Numbered from the stretch's first letter, positions 1 through 9,139 are shown. The stretch is DNA of 26,490 nt from Oxalobacteraceae bacterium (GCA_021151485.1 JAGKXB010000029.1:1-26490); one strand, 5' to 3'. Translations and numbers: made by a program. The notes: generated from the sequence alone by a model not told the origin.

Positions 1-18
1 ATGTATTTAAACAAGTTC

Positions 19-24
19 TATAAT
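19..24 (+). promoter_or_regulatory. possible -10 box upstream of the effector-like gene
   Basis: The hexamer TATAAT matches the sigma-70 -10 consensus exactly. Its -35 partner would lie just outside the window. A TTGACA also occurs at 24-29, but only a poor -10 (CATGTT, 48-53) follows it. Either could serve the downstream gene, whose best ribosome binding site is GGAG at 69-72. This is inference from matches to consensus only. Confidence 0.3.
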
Positions 25-81
25 TGACAACATAGTTATTAATATTGCATGTTTATGTTATGACCAATGGAGTCAACAGCA

Positions 82-162
82 ATGATTTCCACCATCACAA
101 GCGCCTTTCCAGTCACGCATGATTTTGCCAATCATGATTTGGCAAACGATGTGAAAATGTAG
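82..162 (+). other. probable N-terminal coding segment of the effector, in another frame
   Basis: An ATG at 82 is preceded by GGAG (69-72) with 9 nt spacing, the only good ribosome binding site in this leader. It opens a short frame beginning MISTITSAFPV that is rich in Ser and Thr, as type III secretion signals often are, and it ends at TAG 160-162. The large effector frame then starts at a TTG at 165 with no usable ribosome binding site. One extra A in the AAAA tract at 154-157 would join the two frames through ...VKNVELAQAIK. This is therefore probably the true N-terminus, separated by a one-base deletion, a sequence error or a slippage site. The fusion is inference. Confidence 0.55.
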
Positions 163-164
163 AG

Positions 165-1808
165 TTGGCACAAGCAATCAAAGAGAATTCTTGCACTCCC
201 ATTCAATCAGATCAACTAGAACACGTTCTCTCTTCGTCAGAAAAGCGCGAGCAATTCTTTAATGATCCAATGGTGCAAGAACACTTGGTAAAAGGATTGA
301 TAACCGATACCCACATGGATGAAAAGGTTCTTGAGGCACTTCAAACTTGTACTCCTTCTCTATCCACTTCCCAGCAACAAGATCTGTTTGACAATCAATT
401 TTCCTGGCTATCGCACAATCCGCCCACGCCCAAAGCAACCGTCGCCTTGAGATTTTTTGCAGACATTCCAGCTGCAGAAGAAATGCGCACCAATCCTAAA
501 TTCTCGCCTTATCAATCTGCAAAATATGCCCATCAAAATTTAAACTGCGCAGCAACATTTGACGGCACCAAACAACCGATTGTCTGCCGACATTTAGCTA
601 CAGCAATATTGGATGAGATAGATCCTGACACGCATAAGATTTCCTACGACAAATTTAGTAGCGCAGAAAAGATTGCCCAACATGTCAAGTCTGATATCGA
701 AACAAGATTTGCGCACATAAGAAGCAGTGCTACCGAAGCCCATCTGATCAAGAATGCAAATTGGGGCCCATTCATCGCCAGTCAATTTGAGGAAATGGAT
801 CGTCAGGGAATGCCCATCAAGAAAATGTTGGTGACATCCAGTACTCATGCAATGGCTGCCTGGCTTAGGATCAAAGAAAAGGATGGGAAGAAGTCCTATA
901 TCATCCATTTTTATGATCCCAACTCAACCACGACCCATACTCGAGCGAAAGCATATGATCTGGGCAATGTGAAAAGCTGGATTCTGGGAGCGTTTATCAA
1001 TGTGAATGAAGAACGGCAAGAACAATACTACTATCCAGAAGGACAGGCAGTTTCGATGATCTATGTTGTTCCCAGAGCTGATGAATTAGATTCGCAAAAT
1101 CAAGCGATATTGTCTGGTGACAGAAAACTGACCAGCTCCGATGTTGATTGGGATGCAATCACGCTCTTTCATTTAATGCAATCAGGTTTTGCTGGAACGT
1201 TGAGAGACGTCGCCCTTCAAATCCACACATTGGCGCAATCAGGCACCGATTTGCTGACATTGCTGAGCGCTAAAAATGCAAATGGCACCCCTGGCCTTGT
1301 CATGGCTTTGCAAGAAGGACATGCCGATGCCATTCGGGCATATGGAGAATTATTAAAAGAAGCGATAGCAGCAAGAGGAATATTAGGGACAGATTTGCTA
1401 ACATTATTGGGTGCTAGGTTGGTAGATGATACTCCTGGTCTCTGGATTGCGTTGTGCCACGGAAATGCCGAGGTCATTGGAGCATATGGAGAATTATTAA
1501 CAGCAGCGAGAGTAGCTGGAATGCCTAGCGCAGATTTATTGACCTTGTTGAGTGCCAAGCATGTAAGTGGCACTCCTGGCCTTTTTATGGCTTTGCAACT
1601 TGGGCATGCCGATGCCATTAGGGTATATGGTGAATTATTAAAAAATGAGGGAATATCAGGTGAAAATTTGCGGACATTGGTGCTGGGCCAGCACGCAGAT
1701 GATAGCTTTGTCCGTTGGTTGGCTTTTGAAAGTGGGCATGATGATGCCATTAGCGTATATGACGAATTATTAACAGCAGCTGGAATAACAGATGGAAACC
1801 TTAAATAA
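165..1808 (+). CDS. ShET2/EspL-like effector with ankyrin-like C-terminal repeats
   Basis: The 547-residue frame has three parts. Residues 25-105 hold a motif (QFFNDPMVQEHLV, then DEKVLEALQ and CTPSLS) shared with three other proteins in this window. Residues 112-300 resemble the ShET2 enterotoxin / OspD / EspL family of type III effectors: YAHQNLNCAATFDG, IVCRHLA (C141), STHAMAAW (H228) and HFYDPNS (D251) would supply a Cys-His-Asp protease triad, as known for EspL. Residues 359-545 hold four degenerate ankyrin-like repeats of 44-48 residues (LLTLLSAK, GTPGL-MAL, GHADAIRAYGELL). The only in-frame start is TTG at 165 without a ribosome binding site; see the upstream segment at 82-162 for the likely real N-terminus. 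Secretion into a host is inferred from homology, and no secretion genes are present here. Family recognition is from motifs, without alignment. Confidence 0.75.
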   Translation: MAQAIKENSCTPIQSDQLEHVLSSSEKREQFFNDPMVQEHLVKGLITDTHMDEKVLEALQTCTPSLSTSQQQDLFDNQFSWLSHNPPTPKATVALRFFADIPAAEEMRTNPKFSPYQSAKYAHQNLNCAATFDGTKQPIVCRHLATAILDEIDPDTHKISYDKFSSAEKIAQHVKSDIETRFAHIRSSATEAHLIKNANWGPFIASQFEEMDRQGMPIKKMLVTSSTHAMAAWLRIKEKDGKKSYIIHFYDPNSTTTHTRAKAYDLGNVKSWILGAFINVNEERQEQYYYPEGQAVSMIYVVPRADELDSQNQAILSGDRKLTSSDVDWDAITLFHLMQSGFAGTLRDVALQIHTLAQSGTDLLTLLSAKNANGTPGLVMALQEGHADAIRAYGELLKEAIAARGILGTDLLTLLGARLVDDTPGLWIALCHGNAEVIGAYGELLTAARVAGMPSADLLTLLSAKHVSGTPGLFMALQLGHADAIRVYGELLKNEGISGENLRTLVLGQHADDSFVRWLAFESGHDDAISVYDELLTAAGITDGNLK

Positions 1809-1833
1809 TTTTGTGTAAGTCCCTGTTTTAAAC

Positions 1834-1853
1834 GTACCTTATGGTGGTACTTT
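1834..1853 (+). terminator. weak hairpin after the effector gene
   Basis: GTACC (1834-1838) pairs with GGTAC (1846-1850) around a 7-nt loop and is followed by TTT. The stem is short and the T tract minimal, so this is only a candidate terminator for the effector transcript. Confidence 0.2.
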
Positions 1854-1933
1854 CAGAACGACTGTCTGATTTGTTTTTATACAATCAACAATCTGTTCAC
1901 AGAGCATAGCCATAACAAACCAAGGAACCCCAC

Positions 1934-2608
1934 ATGCACATCCTGTTAGTCGAAGACGATGCCGTTCTTGCTGATGGCATTTCACGCATCCTGCAAGCGC
2001 ATGGCATGGTGGTGGATGTGGTGAATAACGGCAATGATGTGGAAGCGGTGTTGAGGCGTGCTGAGATTGCGGTGGTGGTGTTGGATATTGGGCTGCCGGG
2101 TATGGATGGTTTTGAAGTGGTACGCCGTTTGCGTGCTAAGGGAAATTATTTGCCGATTTTGCTGCTGACGGCGCGGGATGCGATACAGGATCGTGTGCAT
2201 GGCTTAGAGTTGGGCGCGGATGATTATTTGGTCAAGCCCTGTGCCACGCAGGAATTGGTGGCGCGCTTAAAAGCGTTGGTGCGGCGTGGTGCGCCTAAAC
2301 CTGTCAAATTGCAGATTGGTGAATTGTCCCTGGATACGTTTTCCAAGCGTGCCTATATTGGTGAGCATTCGATTGAATTGTCGGTGCGAGAATGGGCCGT
2401 GCTGGAATATTTGATGCAGCAAGTCTCTAGAGTGGTGTCGAAGCAGCAAATTATTGATGCCATTTTGCCCTGGGGGGAGGAGCTGACGTTGAACGCGGTG
2501 GAGGTGTATGTCTCCAGAATACGTTTAAAAATTGCTGCGGCCGATATTGTGATACGTACGATACGCGGCTTTGGTTATATGTTGGAAAAGGTGAAGGTGG
2601 AAGCATGA
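1934..2608 (+). CDS. OmpR-family response regulator (TctD/QseB-like)
   Basis: A 224-residue two-component response regulator. The receiver domain (about 1-115) has the acidic pair E7-D8-D9, phospho-acceptor D51 in VVLDIGLPG, T79 and K101 in YLVKP. The C-terminal part (about 130-220) is a winged helix of OmpR/PhoB type, with YVSRIRLK and TIRGFGYML typical of the recognition region and the final hairpin. Length is normal. ATG 1934 has AAGGA just upstream (1922-1926). Its stop overlaps the kinase start by 4 nt (ATGA), so the two are translationally coupled and should form a cognate pair. Resemblance is to the TctD/QseB group; the regulon cannot be told from the sequence. Confidence 0.95.
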   Translation: MHILLVEDDAVLADGISRILQAHGMVVDVVNNGNDVEAVLRRAEIAVVVLDIGLPGMDGFEVVRRLRAKGNYLPILLLTARDAIQDRVHGLELGADDYLVKPCATQELVARLKALVRRGAPKPVKLQIGELSLDTFSKRAYIGEHSIELSVREWAVLEYLMQQVSRVVSKQQIIDAILPWGEELTLNAVEVYVSRIRLKIAAADIVIRTIRGFGYMLEKVKVEA

Positions 2609-3960
2609 AGCCCAGCATACGGTTGAATTTGCTGAAATGGTTGATTGCACCACTTCTACTCATTAATTTAATTGGCGCCGGTTTGACGTATTGGTTCGCA
2701 TGGACACCGGCGCAAATTGCATTTGACCAAAGTTTGGCAGATACGGCGTGGGCGTTGATTCCTCGTTTGCATGAAACACAAGGAAATCTTGCCATCGATT
2801 TGTCGCAACAAGCAGAACAAGTAATACGCTTCGATCATTTTGATACGATTTATTTTGTAGTGCGAAAATCCAATCAGCAAGTGATTGTCGGCGACCATGA
2901 TTTTCCCTTACTGCGGCTTTCTGAAAAACTAAACGATCCTGTGGCATATGAAGGTTCGATAAAAGGGGAGCCCGTCCGCATCATCACGCTAAAAACATTG
3001 GTTGGCACCGAAACTGTCTATATCGGCGTGGCTGAGACTTTGCGCAAGCGTAACCATATTCGTTCTCAAATTTTCTTTGTGTTGATGTTGTTAGAGGCGA
3101 TTTTGACTGTGGTCTCGATTGCGATTGCTGGGTTGGCAGTGACTAGAGGTTTGTCTCCTCTTAAAAAGATGCAAGCGGATTTAAATTCTCGTCGTCACGA
3201 TGATTTGCCCCCCCTAGCGGACAGTCATGTTGCATTGGAGCTACGTCCTGTGGCTGATGCGATCAACAGCTTGCTTAACAAAGTCCAAACGAGCGCGTCA
3301 GCTCAACAAGCTTTCCTTGCCAACGTCGCGCATCAACTGCGTACGCCTTTGGCTGGATTAAAAATGCAGATTGAATGGCTAGCGCAACGTTATGCTTCCG
3401 AACCTGAAACCACACATTCGATTAGCTTGATGATGTCTTCTACGGACCGAATGATTCGACAAAGTAACCAGTTGTTGGCATTGGCGCGTGTCGAACCAAG
3501 TCATGTTGAAAAAACGCGATTGGAAGCGGTCGAATTGGATAAATTGGTAGAAGAGTCAGTGCAATATTTTGTCGAAGAAGCGCACAAAAAGAACATTGAT
3601 TTGGGATTCGATTTGCAGCCAACTACAGTCATGGGCGACCGCTTCCTGCTACGCGATATGATCGATAACTTGATCGACAATGCGATTCGTTATTCGCCGC
3701 CAGAAGGTACCGTCACCGTCAGTTGTTTTCAGGAAGAAAATCAGGGTATTTTCTCAGTGGAAGATTCTGGTCCCGGAATTGCAGATTCTGAAAGAGAATT
3801 GATCTTCAACCGCTTTTACCGCATCAACGACAAGGTGGCGGGCAGCGGTTTGGGATTGTCTATCGTGCGCGACATCGTCAAAGCGCATAGTGCAACGATC
3901 GTACTGACATCTGGTTCGCAGCAAGTTGGGACGGTTTTTTCTGTGCGGTTTCCTGGGTGA
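2605..3960 (+). CDS. sensor histidine kinase (TctE/QseC-like)
   Basis: A 451-residue membrane kinase. A transmembrane helix at about 11-32 is followed by a periplasmic segment of about 120 residues (the TctE/QseC-type sensor region) and a second helix at about 155-180, then a HAMP-like linker. The dimerisation/phosphotransfer helix carries H243 in VAHQLRTPLAGL. The ATPase domain shows the N box (DNLIDNAIRYSPP), G1 (DSGPGI) and G2 (GSGLGLSIV). It should phosphorylate D51 of the regulator encoded immediately upstream. The signal is unknown. Some related tct systems sense tricarboxylates, but no transporter is adjacent here, so substrate assignment would be a guess. It converges on dapF with a 29-nt gap. 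Confidence 0.93.
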   Translation: MKPSIRLNLLKWLIAPLLLINLIGAGLTYWFAWTPAQIAFDQSLADTAWALIPRLHETQGNLAIDLSQQAEQVIRFDHFDTIYFVVRKSNQQVIVGDHDFPLLRLSEKLNDPVAYEGSIKGEPVRIITLKTLVGTETVYIGVAETLRKRNHIRSQIFFVLMLLEAILTVVSIAIAGLAVTRGLSPLKKMQADLNSRRHDDLPPLADSHVALELRPVADAINSLLNKVQTSASAQQAFLANVAHQLRTPLAGLKMQIEWLAQRYASEPETTHSISLMMSSTDRMIRQSNQLLALARVEPSHVEKTRLEAVELDKLVEESVQYFVEEAHKKNIDLGFDLQPTTVMGDRFLLRDMIDNLIDNAIRYSPPEGTVTVSCFQEENQGIFSVEDSGPGIADSERELIFNRFYRINDKVAGSGLGLSIVRDIVKAHSATIVLTSGSQQVGTVFSVRFPG

Positions 3961-3989
3961 ATTTGGTTCATCTGTGATTGAAGCCTTTT

Positions 3990-4844
3990 CTAAACCTCAA
4001 TCTCCCCTTCAAACACACTAACAGCCGGGCCGGTCATGAAGACAGCCTGGTTTTCTCCTTGCCAGCTAATTTTTAATTCACCGCCGCGTGCGGTGACTTT
4101 GACTGGCGAAACTAACAAGCCGCGCCGGATGCCGGCTACAACGGCAGCACATGCCCCTGTGCCGCAAGCAAGTGTTTCGCCAGCACCGCGTTCGTAGACA
4201 CGGAGTTTGATGTGATGTGGATCTACGATTTGCATGAAGCCAGCGTTGACGCGGTGGGGGAATCGTGGGTGGTTTTCTATGTTGGGGCCTTGGGTGGTGA
4301 CGGGTGCTAAATCGCTATCAGCAACGACCTGGACTGCGTGTGGATTACCCATGGAAACGGCAGAGATGAGTACGGTTGTTGCGTCTGGCAAGGCGAGTGG
4401 CCAGAGCGTGTCGCTGCCAGCGGGTTGGCCTTGTAAGCCTGTGTTGTCGAATGGGACGGCGCTTGGTTCCAATATGGGCGCGCCCATGTTGACGGTGACA
4501 TTGCCATCTGCTTCCAGCGTCAGGATGATGATGCCGGCAGCGGTTTCTACCTTGATGCTGGATTGATCGCTTAATTGTTTTTCACTCACAAATTTGACAA
4601 AAGCACGGGCGCCATTGCCGCATTGTTCGACTTCGCTGCCATCAGCGTTGAAAATACGATAGCGAAAATCGATGCCTGCTAGCTTTGATGTTTCCACCAT
4701 CAAGATTTGGTCTGCTCCGACCCCAAAACGGCGGTCAGCCAATGCTTGGTATTGTTTGCTACTTAAGTTGACGCTTTGATTAATGGCGTCAATCACAATG
4801 AAATCATTGCCGGCACCATGCATTTTTGTGAATTTGAGTTTCAT
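3990..4844 (-). CDS. dapF: diaminopimelate epimerase
   Basis: A 284-residue enzyme interconverting LL- and meso-diaminopimelate in lysine and peptidoglycan synthesis, acting in the cytoplasm. The N-terminus [19 protein letters not shown] is typical. The two catalytic cysteines are C75 (EQCGNGAR) and C227 ([13 protein letters not shown]). The frame is open further upstream to 4937, but the family N-terminus begins at ATG 4844, so that start is chosen. It lies 49 nt downstream of the acyltransferase ending at 4894 and is probably co-transcribed with the two acyltransferase genes. It converges with the sensor kinase gene. Confidence 0.97.
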   Translation of the reverse strand: MKLKFTKMHGAGNDFIVIDAINQSVNLSSKQYQALADRRFGVGADQILMVETSKLAGIDFRYRIFNADGSEVEQCGNGARAFVKFVSEKQLSDQSSIKVETAAGIIILTLEADGNVTVNMGAPILEPSAVPFDNTGLQGQPAGSDTLWPLALPDATTVLISAVSMGNPHAVQVVADSDLAPVTTQGPNIENHPRFPHRVNAGFMQIVDPHHIKLRVYERGAGETLACGTGACAAVVAGIRRGLLVSPVKVTARGGELKISWQGENQAVFMTGPAVSVFEGEIEV

Positions 4845-4893
4845 TGTAATAAAGAAAGTGAGGTTATTTGAATGAGTGGATGAGTTAAATAGA

Positions 4894-5790
4894 TTAAACC
4901 TGATCTGGTGATTTTGCCGGAGCGGGTGCATAAACACTGGGCACGCCTGGCGGACGGGTTTTGAAACGTTTATGCGTCCAAAAATATTCTGCGGGTGTTT
5001 CTAATACACGTTCTTCAATAAATGCATTCATATGGCGTGTGGCAGCGATCATGTCCTCACCCGGATAGTTTTCCCACGCAGGATAGAAGGTAATTTTCCA
5101 ACCTTGATAGTTAGGTAAAAACGTCGCGATGACAGGAATAACTTGTGCTTTGCTCGCAGTGGCGATACGTGCTGTTGCTGTCAAGGTAGCGGCGGGAATG
5201 CCAAAAAATGGGATGAATTCAGCATCTTTGATTCCAAAATCCATATCAGGCAGCATGAAATAAGGCAAATGATCACGCATGGCGCGCAGGATGGGTTTGA
5301 TACCTTCGTTGCGGGTGAAAATTTTGACGGGATGAAAGCGCGACCGACCTTTGCGTAACGCATCATCAAACAGGCGATTTTTTTGCGGCACGTATACAGA
5401 GCATGCGCTGGTTTCGAGTGCGACTGTTACGCCAGCGACGTCAAGGCAAACGAAATGCGGGCATAGCAAAATTGTTGGTTGAGATTGAAAGCTACTTAAT
5501 GGTATTGATGGTTCGACCACAATTAAGCGTTTCAATCGTGCTTCTGACGCCCACCATAAAATGGCGCGTTCAAACACACTGCGTGCATAGTTTTGAAAAT
5601 GTTGTTTTGCTATTGTTTTTCGCTCAGCTTCAGTGCGTTCCGGCAAACATAGGCGCAAATTAGTGAGCGTGATGTGACGTCGTGATGACATAACGATAAA
5701 CAGCAGCGAACCAACGCCTTTGCCCAAACGCCCAAGCAGCGGCAAGGGCAGCCAGTGTAGTAGCCACATCAAAATAAGCAGGAATCTCAC
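4894..5790 (-). CDS. lipid A biosynthesis acyltransferase (LpxL/LpxM family), second copy
   Basis: A 298-residue inner-membrane acyltransferase that adds a secondary acyl chain to the lipid A precursor. It has an N-terminal hydrophobic anchor (about 2-35) and the catalytic HX4D motif in [21 protein letters not shown] and the C-terminal [15 protein letters not shown] are typical of the family. The start is GTG at 5790, overlapping the stop of the upstream paralogue by 4 nt (GTGA) with a GGAGG ribosome binding site, so the two are translationally coupled. Whether it acts early (LpxL-like) or late (LpxM-like), and its acyl-chain preference, cannot be read from sequence alone. Confidence 0.93.
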   Translation of the reverse strand: MRFLLILMWLLHWLPLPLLGRLGKGVGSLLFIVMSSRRHITLTNLRLCLPERTEAERKTIAKQHFQNYARSVFERAILWWASEARLKRLIVVEPSIPLSSFQSQPTILLCPHFVCLDVAGVTVALETSACSVYVPQKNRLFDDALRKGRSRFHPVKIFTRNEGIKPILRAMRDHLPYFMLPDMDFGIKDAEFIPFFGIPAATLTATARIATASKAQVIPVIATFLPNYQGWKITFYPAWENYPGEDMIAATRHMNAFIEERVLETPAEYFWTHKRFKTRPPGVPSVYAPAPAKSPDQV

Positions 5791-6662
5791 TGCGCCTCCA
5801 TCGCATCATCCGCTTTGGCATGGTCAGGTTTTTTGTAGCGGTTATAGCTCCAAAAATATTGCGCTGGGCAATATGCGATCAGTTTTTCCATGGCGTTGTT
5901 AATGGCTTGAACTTGTTTTTGTAATGAGAGTTCGTTGCCTTTGTCGTCATGTGTCTTGGTTTCAAATGGCATGAAACGCACGACATAGCCTTTTCCATGT
6001 GGCAAGCGCTCTGCGTAGGAAAGGATGATGATGGCATCGCTGATCTTTTGCAGCTTACAAGGCAAGGTCATGGTGTAAGCGGGGCGATTGAAAAAGTTGG
6101 CCCAGACACCTTCGCCCTCTTGCGGAACTTGATCAGGTAGCAAACCGATAGGCTGCCCTTTTTTGAGTGCTTTGGCGAGTATGCGTACGCCTTTCAAATC
6201 GGCGGGTGCGAGATATAAATTGTCTCGTGCCCGTGCATCTTCCACCAGCGGTTTTAAAGCGCTTTTGCGCGGTGCTCGATATAAAACAGTTAATGGTGTG
6301 CGTATAGCAATCGCTTGCGCAATGATTTCAAAGCAACCCAGGTGGGGCGTTAAGATGATGACGCCTTTGCCTTCTTGATTATCCAGTGCAGTTTGTAGCA
6401 TGTCCCAATTTTCAATCTGGATACTACGTTGTACGCGTTCTGCTGGTGCACACCAGACGAAGGGAAGCTCAGAAATGCTTTTACCAGCCTCTTGAATACT
6501 GGCACGTAGTATGTGGGGATATCCGGCATTGTGGATATGGGAGCGCAGGCGTTTGCGGTAAGACGGTGATGTGCAATACACCAGCCAGCCTATCAATACG
6601 CCGAGAGCATGTAGTATTGGTAATGGTAAATTGGAAAGAAGGCGAAAAAGTGCGGCAAGCAT
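5787..6662 (-). CDS. lipid A biosynthesis acyltransferase (LpxL/LpxM family), first copy
   Basis: A 291-residue paralogue of the next gene. It has an N-terminal membrane anchor (MLAALFRLLSNLPLPILHALG), the acyltransferase motif as HX4E (TPHLGCFEI), LLPDQVP, and a C-terminal QYFWSYNRYKKP. The family accepts D or E in this motif. The frame stays open upstream to 6884, but ATG 6662 gives the standard family N-terminus and leaves room for a divergent promoter with metK. Two adjacent copies are common in Burkholderiales and presumably add two different secondary acyl chains. Confidence 0.92.
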   Translation of the reverse strand: MLAALFRLLSNLPLPILHALGVLIGWLVYCTSPSYRKRLRSHIHNAGYPHILRASIQEAGKSISELPFVWCAPAERVQRSIQIENWDMLQTALDNQEGKGVIILTPHLGCFEIIAQAIAIRTPLTVLYRAPRKSALKPLVEDARARDNLYLAPADLKGVRILAKALKKGQPIGLLPDQVPQEGEGVWANFFNRPAYTMTLPCKLQKISDAIIILSYAERLPHGKGYVVRFMPFETKTHDDKGNELSLQKQVQAINNAMEKLIAYCPAQYFWSYNRYKKPDHAKADDAMEAQ

Positions 6663-6836
6663 GTGTGATGATCCTGTGCATTGTTGCACTAAATTGTTGC
6701 AGGAAGCGTAAAATAGTAGGTTTGCGAAATGACGCAACGTAGAATTGTAGTATCCGCTGACTGAATTCACAACTTCCCAAGCGTTATACAAATTATAAAA
6801 ATACGCCAGTATCGATGGTATGTATGAATCGTACGT

Positions 6837-6855
6837 ACCCATCTTACAGACGGGT
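6837..6855 (+). promoter_or_regulatory. hairpin in the metK leader
   Basis: ACCC (6837-6840) pairs with GGGT (6852-6855), and TCT with AGA inside it, around a TAC loop with one A-C mismatch. It lies about 50 nt before the metK start in the 244-nt region divergent from the acyltransferases. A short direct repeat of GCGTTTA follows (about 6867-6882). I cannot match this to a known SAM riboswitch class. Confidence 0.3.
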
Positions 6856-6906
6856 ATTCGCATTTGGCGTTTAGCGTTTAGCATTTACTTCGTTACAGGA
6901 TTCCTA

Positions 6907-8070
6907 ATGCAAAATGATTATTTATTTACTTCTGAATCAGTTTCAGAAGGTCACCCAGACAAGGTCGCTGATCAGATTTCCGATGCGGTCTTAGATGCGA
7001 TTTTGACGCAGGACCCTAATGCACGTGTGGCGGCAGAAACCTTGTGCAATACGGGTCTGGTTGTGTTAGCAGGAGAAATTACAACCCATGCTAACGTCGA
7101 TTACATTTCTGTTGCACGTGACACCATCAAGCGTATTGGCTACGACAACACCGATTTTGGAATTGATTATCGCGGTTGTGCGGTCATGGTTTGTTATGAC
7201 AAGCAATCACCTGATATTGCACAAGGTGTGGATGAAGGTAAGGGTATTGATCTGGATCAAGGTGCGGGAGATCAGGGGTTGATGTTTGGTTATGCCTGTG
7301 ATGAAACACCGGATTTGATGCCAGCTGCGATCTATTATTCCCATCGTTTGATGGAGCGGCAATCGCAATTGCGCAAAGACGGTCGTTTGCCTTGGTTGCG
7401 TCCTGATGCAAAAGCGCAAGTGACTTTGCGTTATGTCGATGGACAACCAGTCAGTGTCAATACAGTCGTATTATCGACTCAGCATTCTCCTGAAATGGCG
7501 CACAAGGCGATAGAAGAAGCTGTGATCGAAGAAATCATTAAGCCAGTGTTGCCTAGTGCTTGGCTGAAAGATACGCGTTATTTAATCAATCCTACAGGCC
7601 GTTTCGTGATCGGTGGCCCGCAAGGCGATTGTGGTTTGACGGGGCGTAAGATTATTGTGGATACCTATGGGGGTGCTTGCCCACATGGTGGCGGAGCGTT
7701 TTCTGGCAAGGATCCAACTAAGGTAGATCGTTCTGCCGCCTACGCTGCGCGTTATGTCGCCAAAAACATTGTTGCGGCTGGTTTGGCTAGACAATGTCAG
7801 ATTCAAATCAGTTATGCGATTGGTGTTGCTAGGCCGATCAATATTACGATTTATACCGAAGGTACAGGTGTGATTTCGGACGAAAAGATTGCAATGCTGG
7901 TGCATGAGCATTTTGATTTGCGTCCTAAAGGTATTGTGCAAATGCTGGATTTGTTGCGTCCGGTTTATCAAAAAACAGCCGCATACGGCCACTTTGGTCG
8001 TGATGAGCCTGAGTTTACTTGGGAGCATACGGACAAAGCAGCGATATTGCGCGCTGAAGCTGGTTTATAA
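6907..8070 (+). CDS. metK: S-adenosylmethionine synthetase
   Basis: A 387-residue enzyme making S-adenosylmethionine from methionine and ATP. Signature stretches are present: [18 protein letters not shown] (ATP and Mg binding), [12 protein letters not shown], and the glycine-rich [19 protein letters not shown]. Length is normal. The frame is open from 6820, but ATG 6907 gives the family N-terminus ([19 protein letters not shown]) and has AGGA at 6897-6900. It is transcribed away from the acyltransferase pair. It feeds the methyl cycle completed by AhcY and MetF further along the window. Confidence 0.98.
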   Translation: MQNDYLFTSESVSEGHPDKVADQISDAVLDAILTQDPNARVAAETLCNTGLVVLAGEITTHANVDYISVARDTIKRIGYDNTDFGIDYRGCAVMVCYDKQSPDIAQGVDEGKGIDLDQGAGDQGLMFGYACDETPDLMPAAIYYSHRLMERQSQLRKDGRLPWLRPDAKAQVTLRYVDGQPVSVNTVVLSTQHSPEMAHKAIEEAVIEEIIKPVLPSAWLKDTRYLINPTGRFVIGGPQGDCGLTGRKIIVDTYGGACPHGGGAFSGKDPTKVDRSAAYAARYVAKNIVAAGLARQCQIQISYAIGVARPINITIYTEGTGVISDEKIAMLVHEHFDLRPKGIVQMLDLLRPVYQKTAAYGHFGRDEPEFTWEHTDKAAILRAEAGL

Positions 8071-8107
8071 ATAGCAATTAATAAATTTAAATAAAGCGAT
8101 TGAAAAG

Positions 8108-9139
8108 ATGGTGTTGCATTCAAAGACAGTATTTGCCAATTCATCCCCCCTTGCTATTGAATTAAACCAATTAACCAAGGAATCTGCACGTGTTGTAGGC
8201 CAAAGATGGCGTGTCCAATCATTGCTTTGCCGTTTTTTATTTCCATTGATCGGCTTGGTAGGCTTGACGTCGTATCCTGTTGCTCCGGCGTTGGCTGGTG
8301 GTGTTGCTGGAAAGCCGGGATCACCTGCTGCGCAAGCAGATTGGTGTAATCGGTTATCCCGTCGTTTGCCCGGTATTTCACCAGTAGATTGTCAGAATAG
8401 TGCCTTGGTGCAAACGGGTTTTGTATCGCGTAATGGCTTTCCTATTTTGATGCGTGATGTTTCAGCGTCAGGGCGTCGTGAAGGGAAAAAAACGGTACCT
8501 GTGCGGGTTTTGTTGTTGGGGGGAATACATGGTGATGAGTTAACCTCATCCGCTATCGTCTTTGAGTGGCTGAAAAAGATGAAAACCTCACCAGCAAATA
8601 ATTTTGAGTGGAAAATTGTTCCTGTTCTCAATCCTGATGGATTGTTGGCACACAAATCAACACGTGTTAATTCCAATGGTGTGGATTTGAACCGAAACTT
8701 TCCTACACCAGATTGGCATAAAGAAGCACACAATTATTGGGCAAGAGTGACTGCTAAAGACCCACGTCGCTTCCCTGGTAATGCTCCTTTGTCTGAAATT
8801 GAAACACGTTGGGTCGATGAGGCGATGCAACGTTTTCGTCCACAAGTCATTATTTCCGTGCATGCGCCGTTTGGCGTGTTGGATTTTGATGGTCCAGCAG
8901 TGCCACCACGTAAATTTGGACGTCTCGTATACAACCGTCTTGGCGTGTATCCAGGTTCACTAGGTAATTACAGCGGTGCCCACAAGAATATTCCTGTTAT
9001 CACGATTGAATTACCTAATTCGCAAACCATGCCTTCAGATCTTGAAGTGCAGCGTATCTGGCAAGATATGTTGACTTGGATTGTCCGCAATGTGGCTGAG
9101 CAATCCCCTTCGTCGCGTAATCGTAAAAAATCTAATTAA
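8108..9139 (+). CDS. exported or anchored M14-family zinc peptidase
   Basis: A 343-residue protein with a hydrophobic segment at about 41-63 ending in APALAGG, which suggests a signal peptide or anchor preceded by a long N-terminal stretch. The catalytic domain has the M14 pattern: zinc ligands H141 and E144 (GGIHGDE) and H252 (ISVHAPFG), substrate-binding NSNGVDLNRNFP, and catalytic E301 (ITIELPNS). It resembles the murein peptide amidase (MpaA)/zinc carboxypeptidase group. A role in cleaving peptidoglycan peptides is plausible, which would fit a periplasmic location, but the substrate is inferred. It begins 37 nt after metK and may share its transcript. Its stop overlaps the convergent cobA stop by 8 bp. 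The start is uncertain, since ATG 8108 has only a weak ribosome binding site. Confidence 0.85.
   Translation: MVLHSKTVFANSSPLAIELNQLTKESARVVGQRWRVQSLLCRFLFPLIGLVGLTSYPVAPALAGGVAGKPGSPAAQADWCNRLSRRLPGISPVDCQNSALVQTGFVSRNGFPILMRDVSASGRREGKKTVPVRVLLLGGIHGDELTSSAIVFEWLKKMKTSPANNFEWKIVPVLNPDGLLAHKSTRVNSNGVDLNRNFPTPDWHKEAHNYWARVTAKDPRRFPGNAPLSEIETRWVDEAMQRFRPQVIISVHAPFGVLDFDGPAVPPRKFGRLVYNRLGVYPGSLGNYSGAHKNIPVITIELPNSQTMPSDLEVQRIWQDMLTWIVRNVAEQSPSSRNRKKSN

Noticed and set aside
1217..1750. Long open frame on the minus strand opposite the effector repeats
   Set aside because: It mirrors the periodic coding repeats of the plus-strand gene, has low-quality composition and no ribosome binding site; a shadow of repeated codons.
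359..1808. Periodic repeats suggestive of a CRISPR or minisatellite
   Set aside because: Periodicity is at protein level (44-48 residue units) inside one reading frame, without identical DNA repeats and unique spacers.
1859..1883. Promoter for the two-component operon around TATACA (1878-1883)
   Set aside because: No acceptable -35 at 16-18 nt; not strong enough to annotate.
3961..4000. Bidirectional terminator between the sensor kinase gene and dapF
   Set aside because: Only a six-pair arm (GATTGA/TCAATC) with a long loop; too weak.
4845..4937. N-terminal extension of dapF
   Set aside because: The 31 extra residues do not match the family, whose N-terminus begins exactly at ATG 4844.
6820..6906. 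N-terminal extension of metK
   Set aside because: The extension covers the leader hairpin and repeats; the conserved enzyme begins at ATG 6907 with a ribosome binding site.
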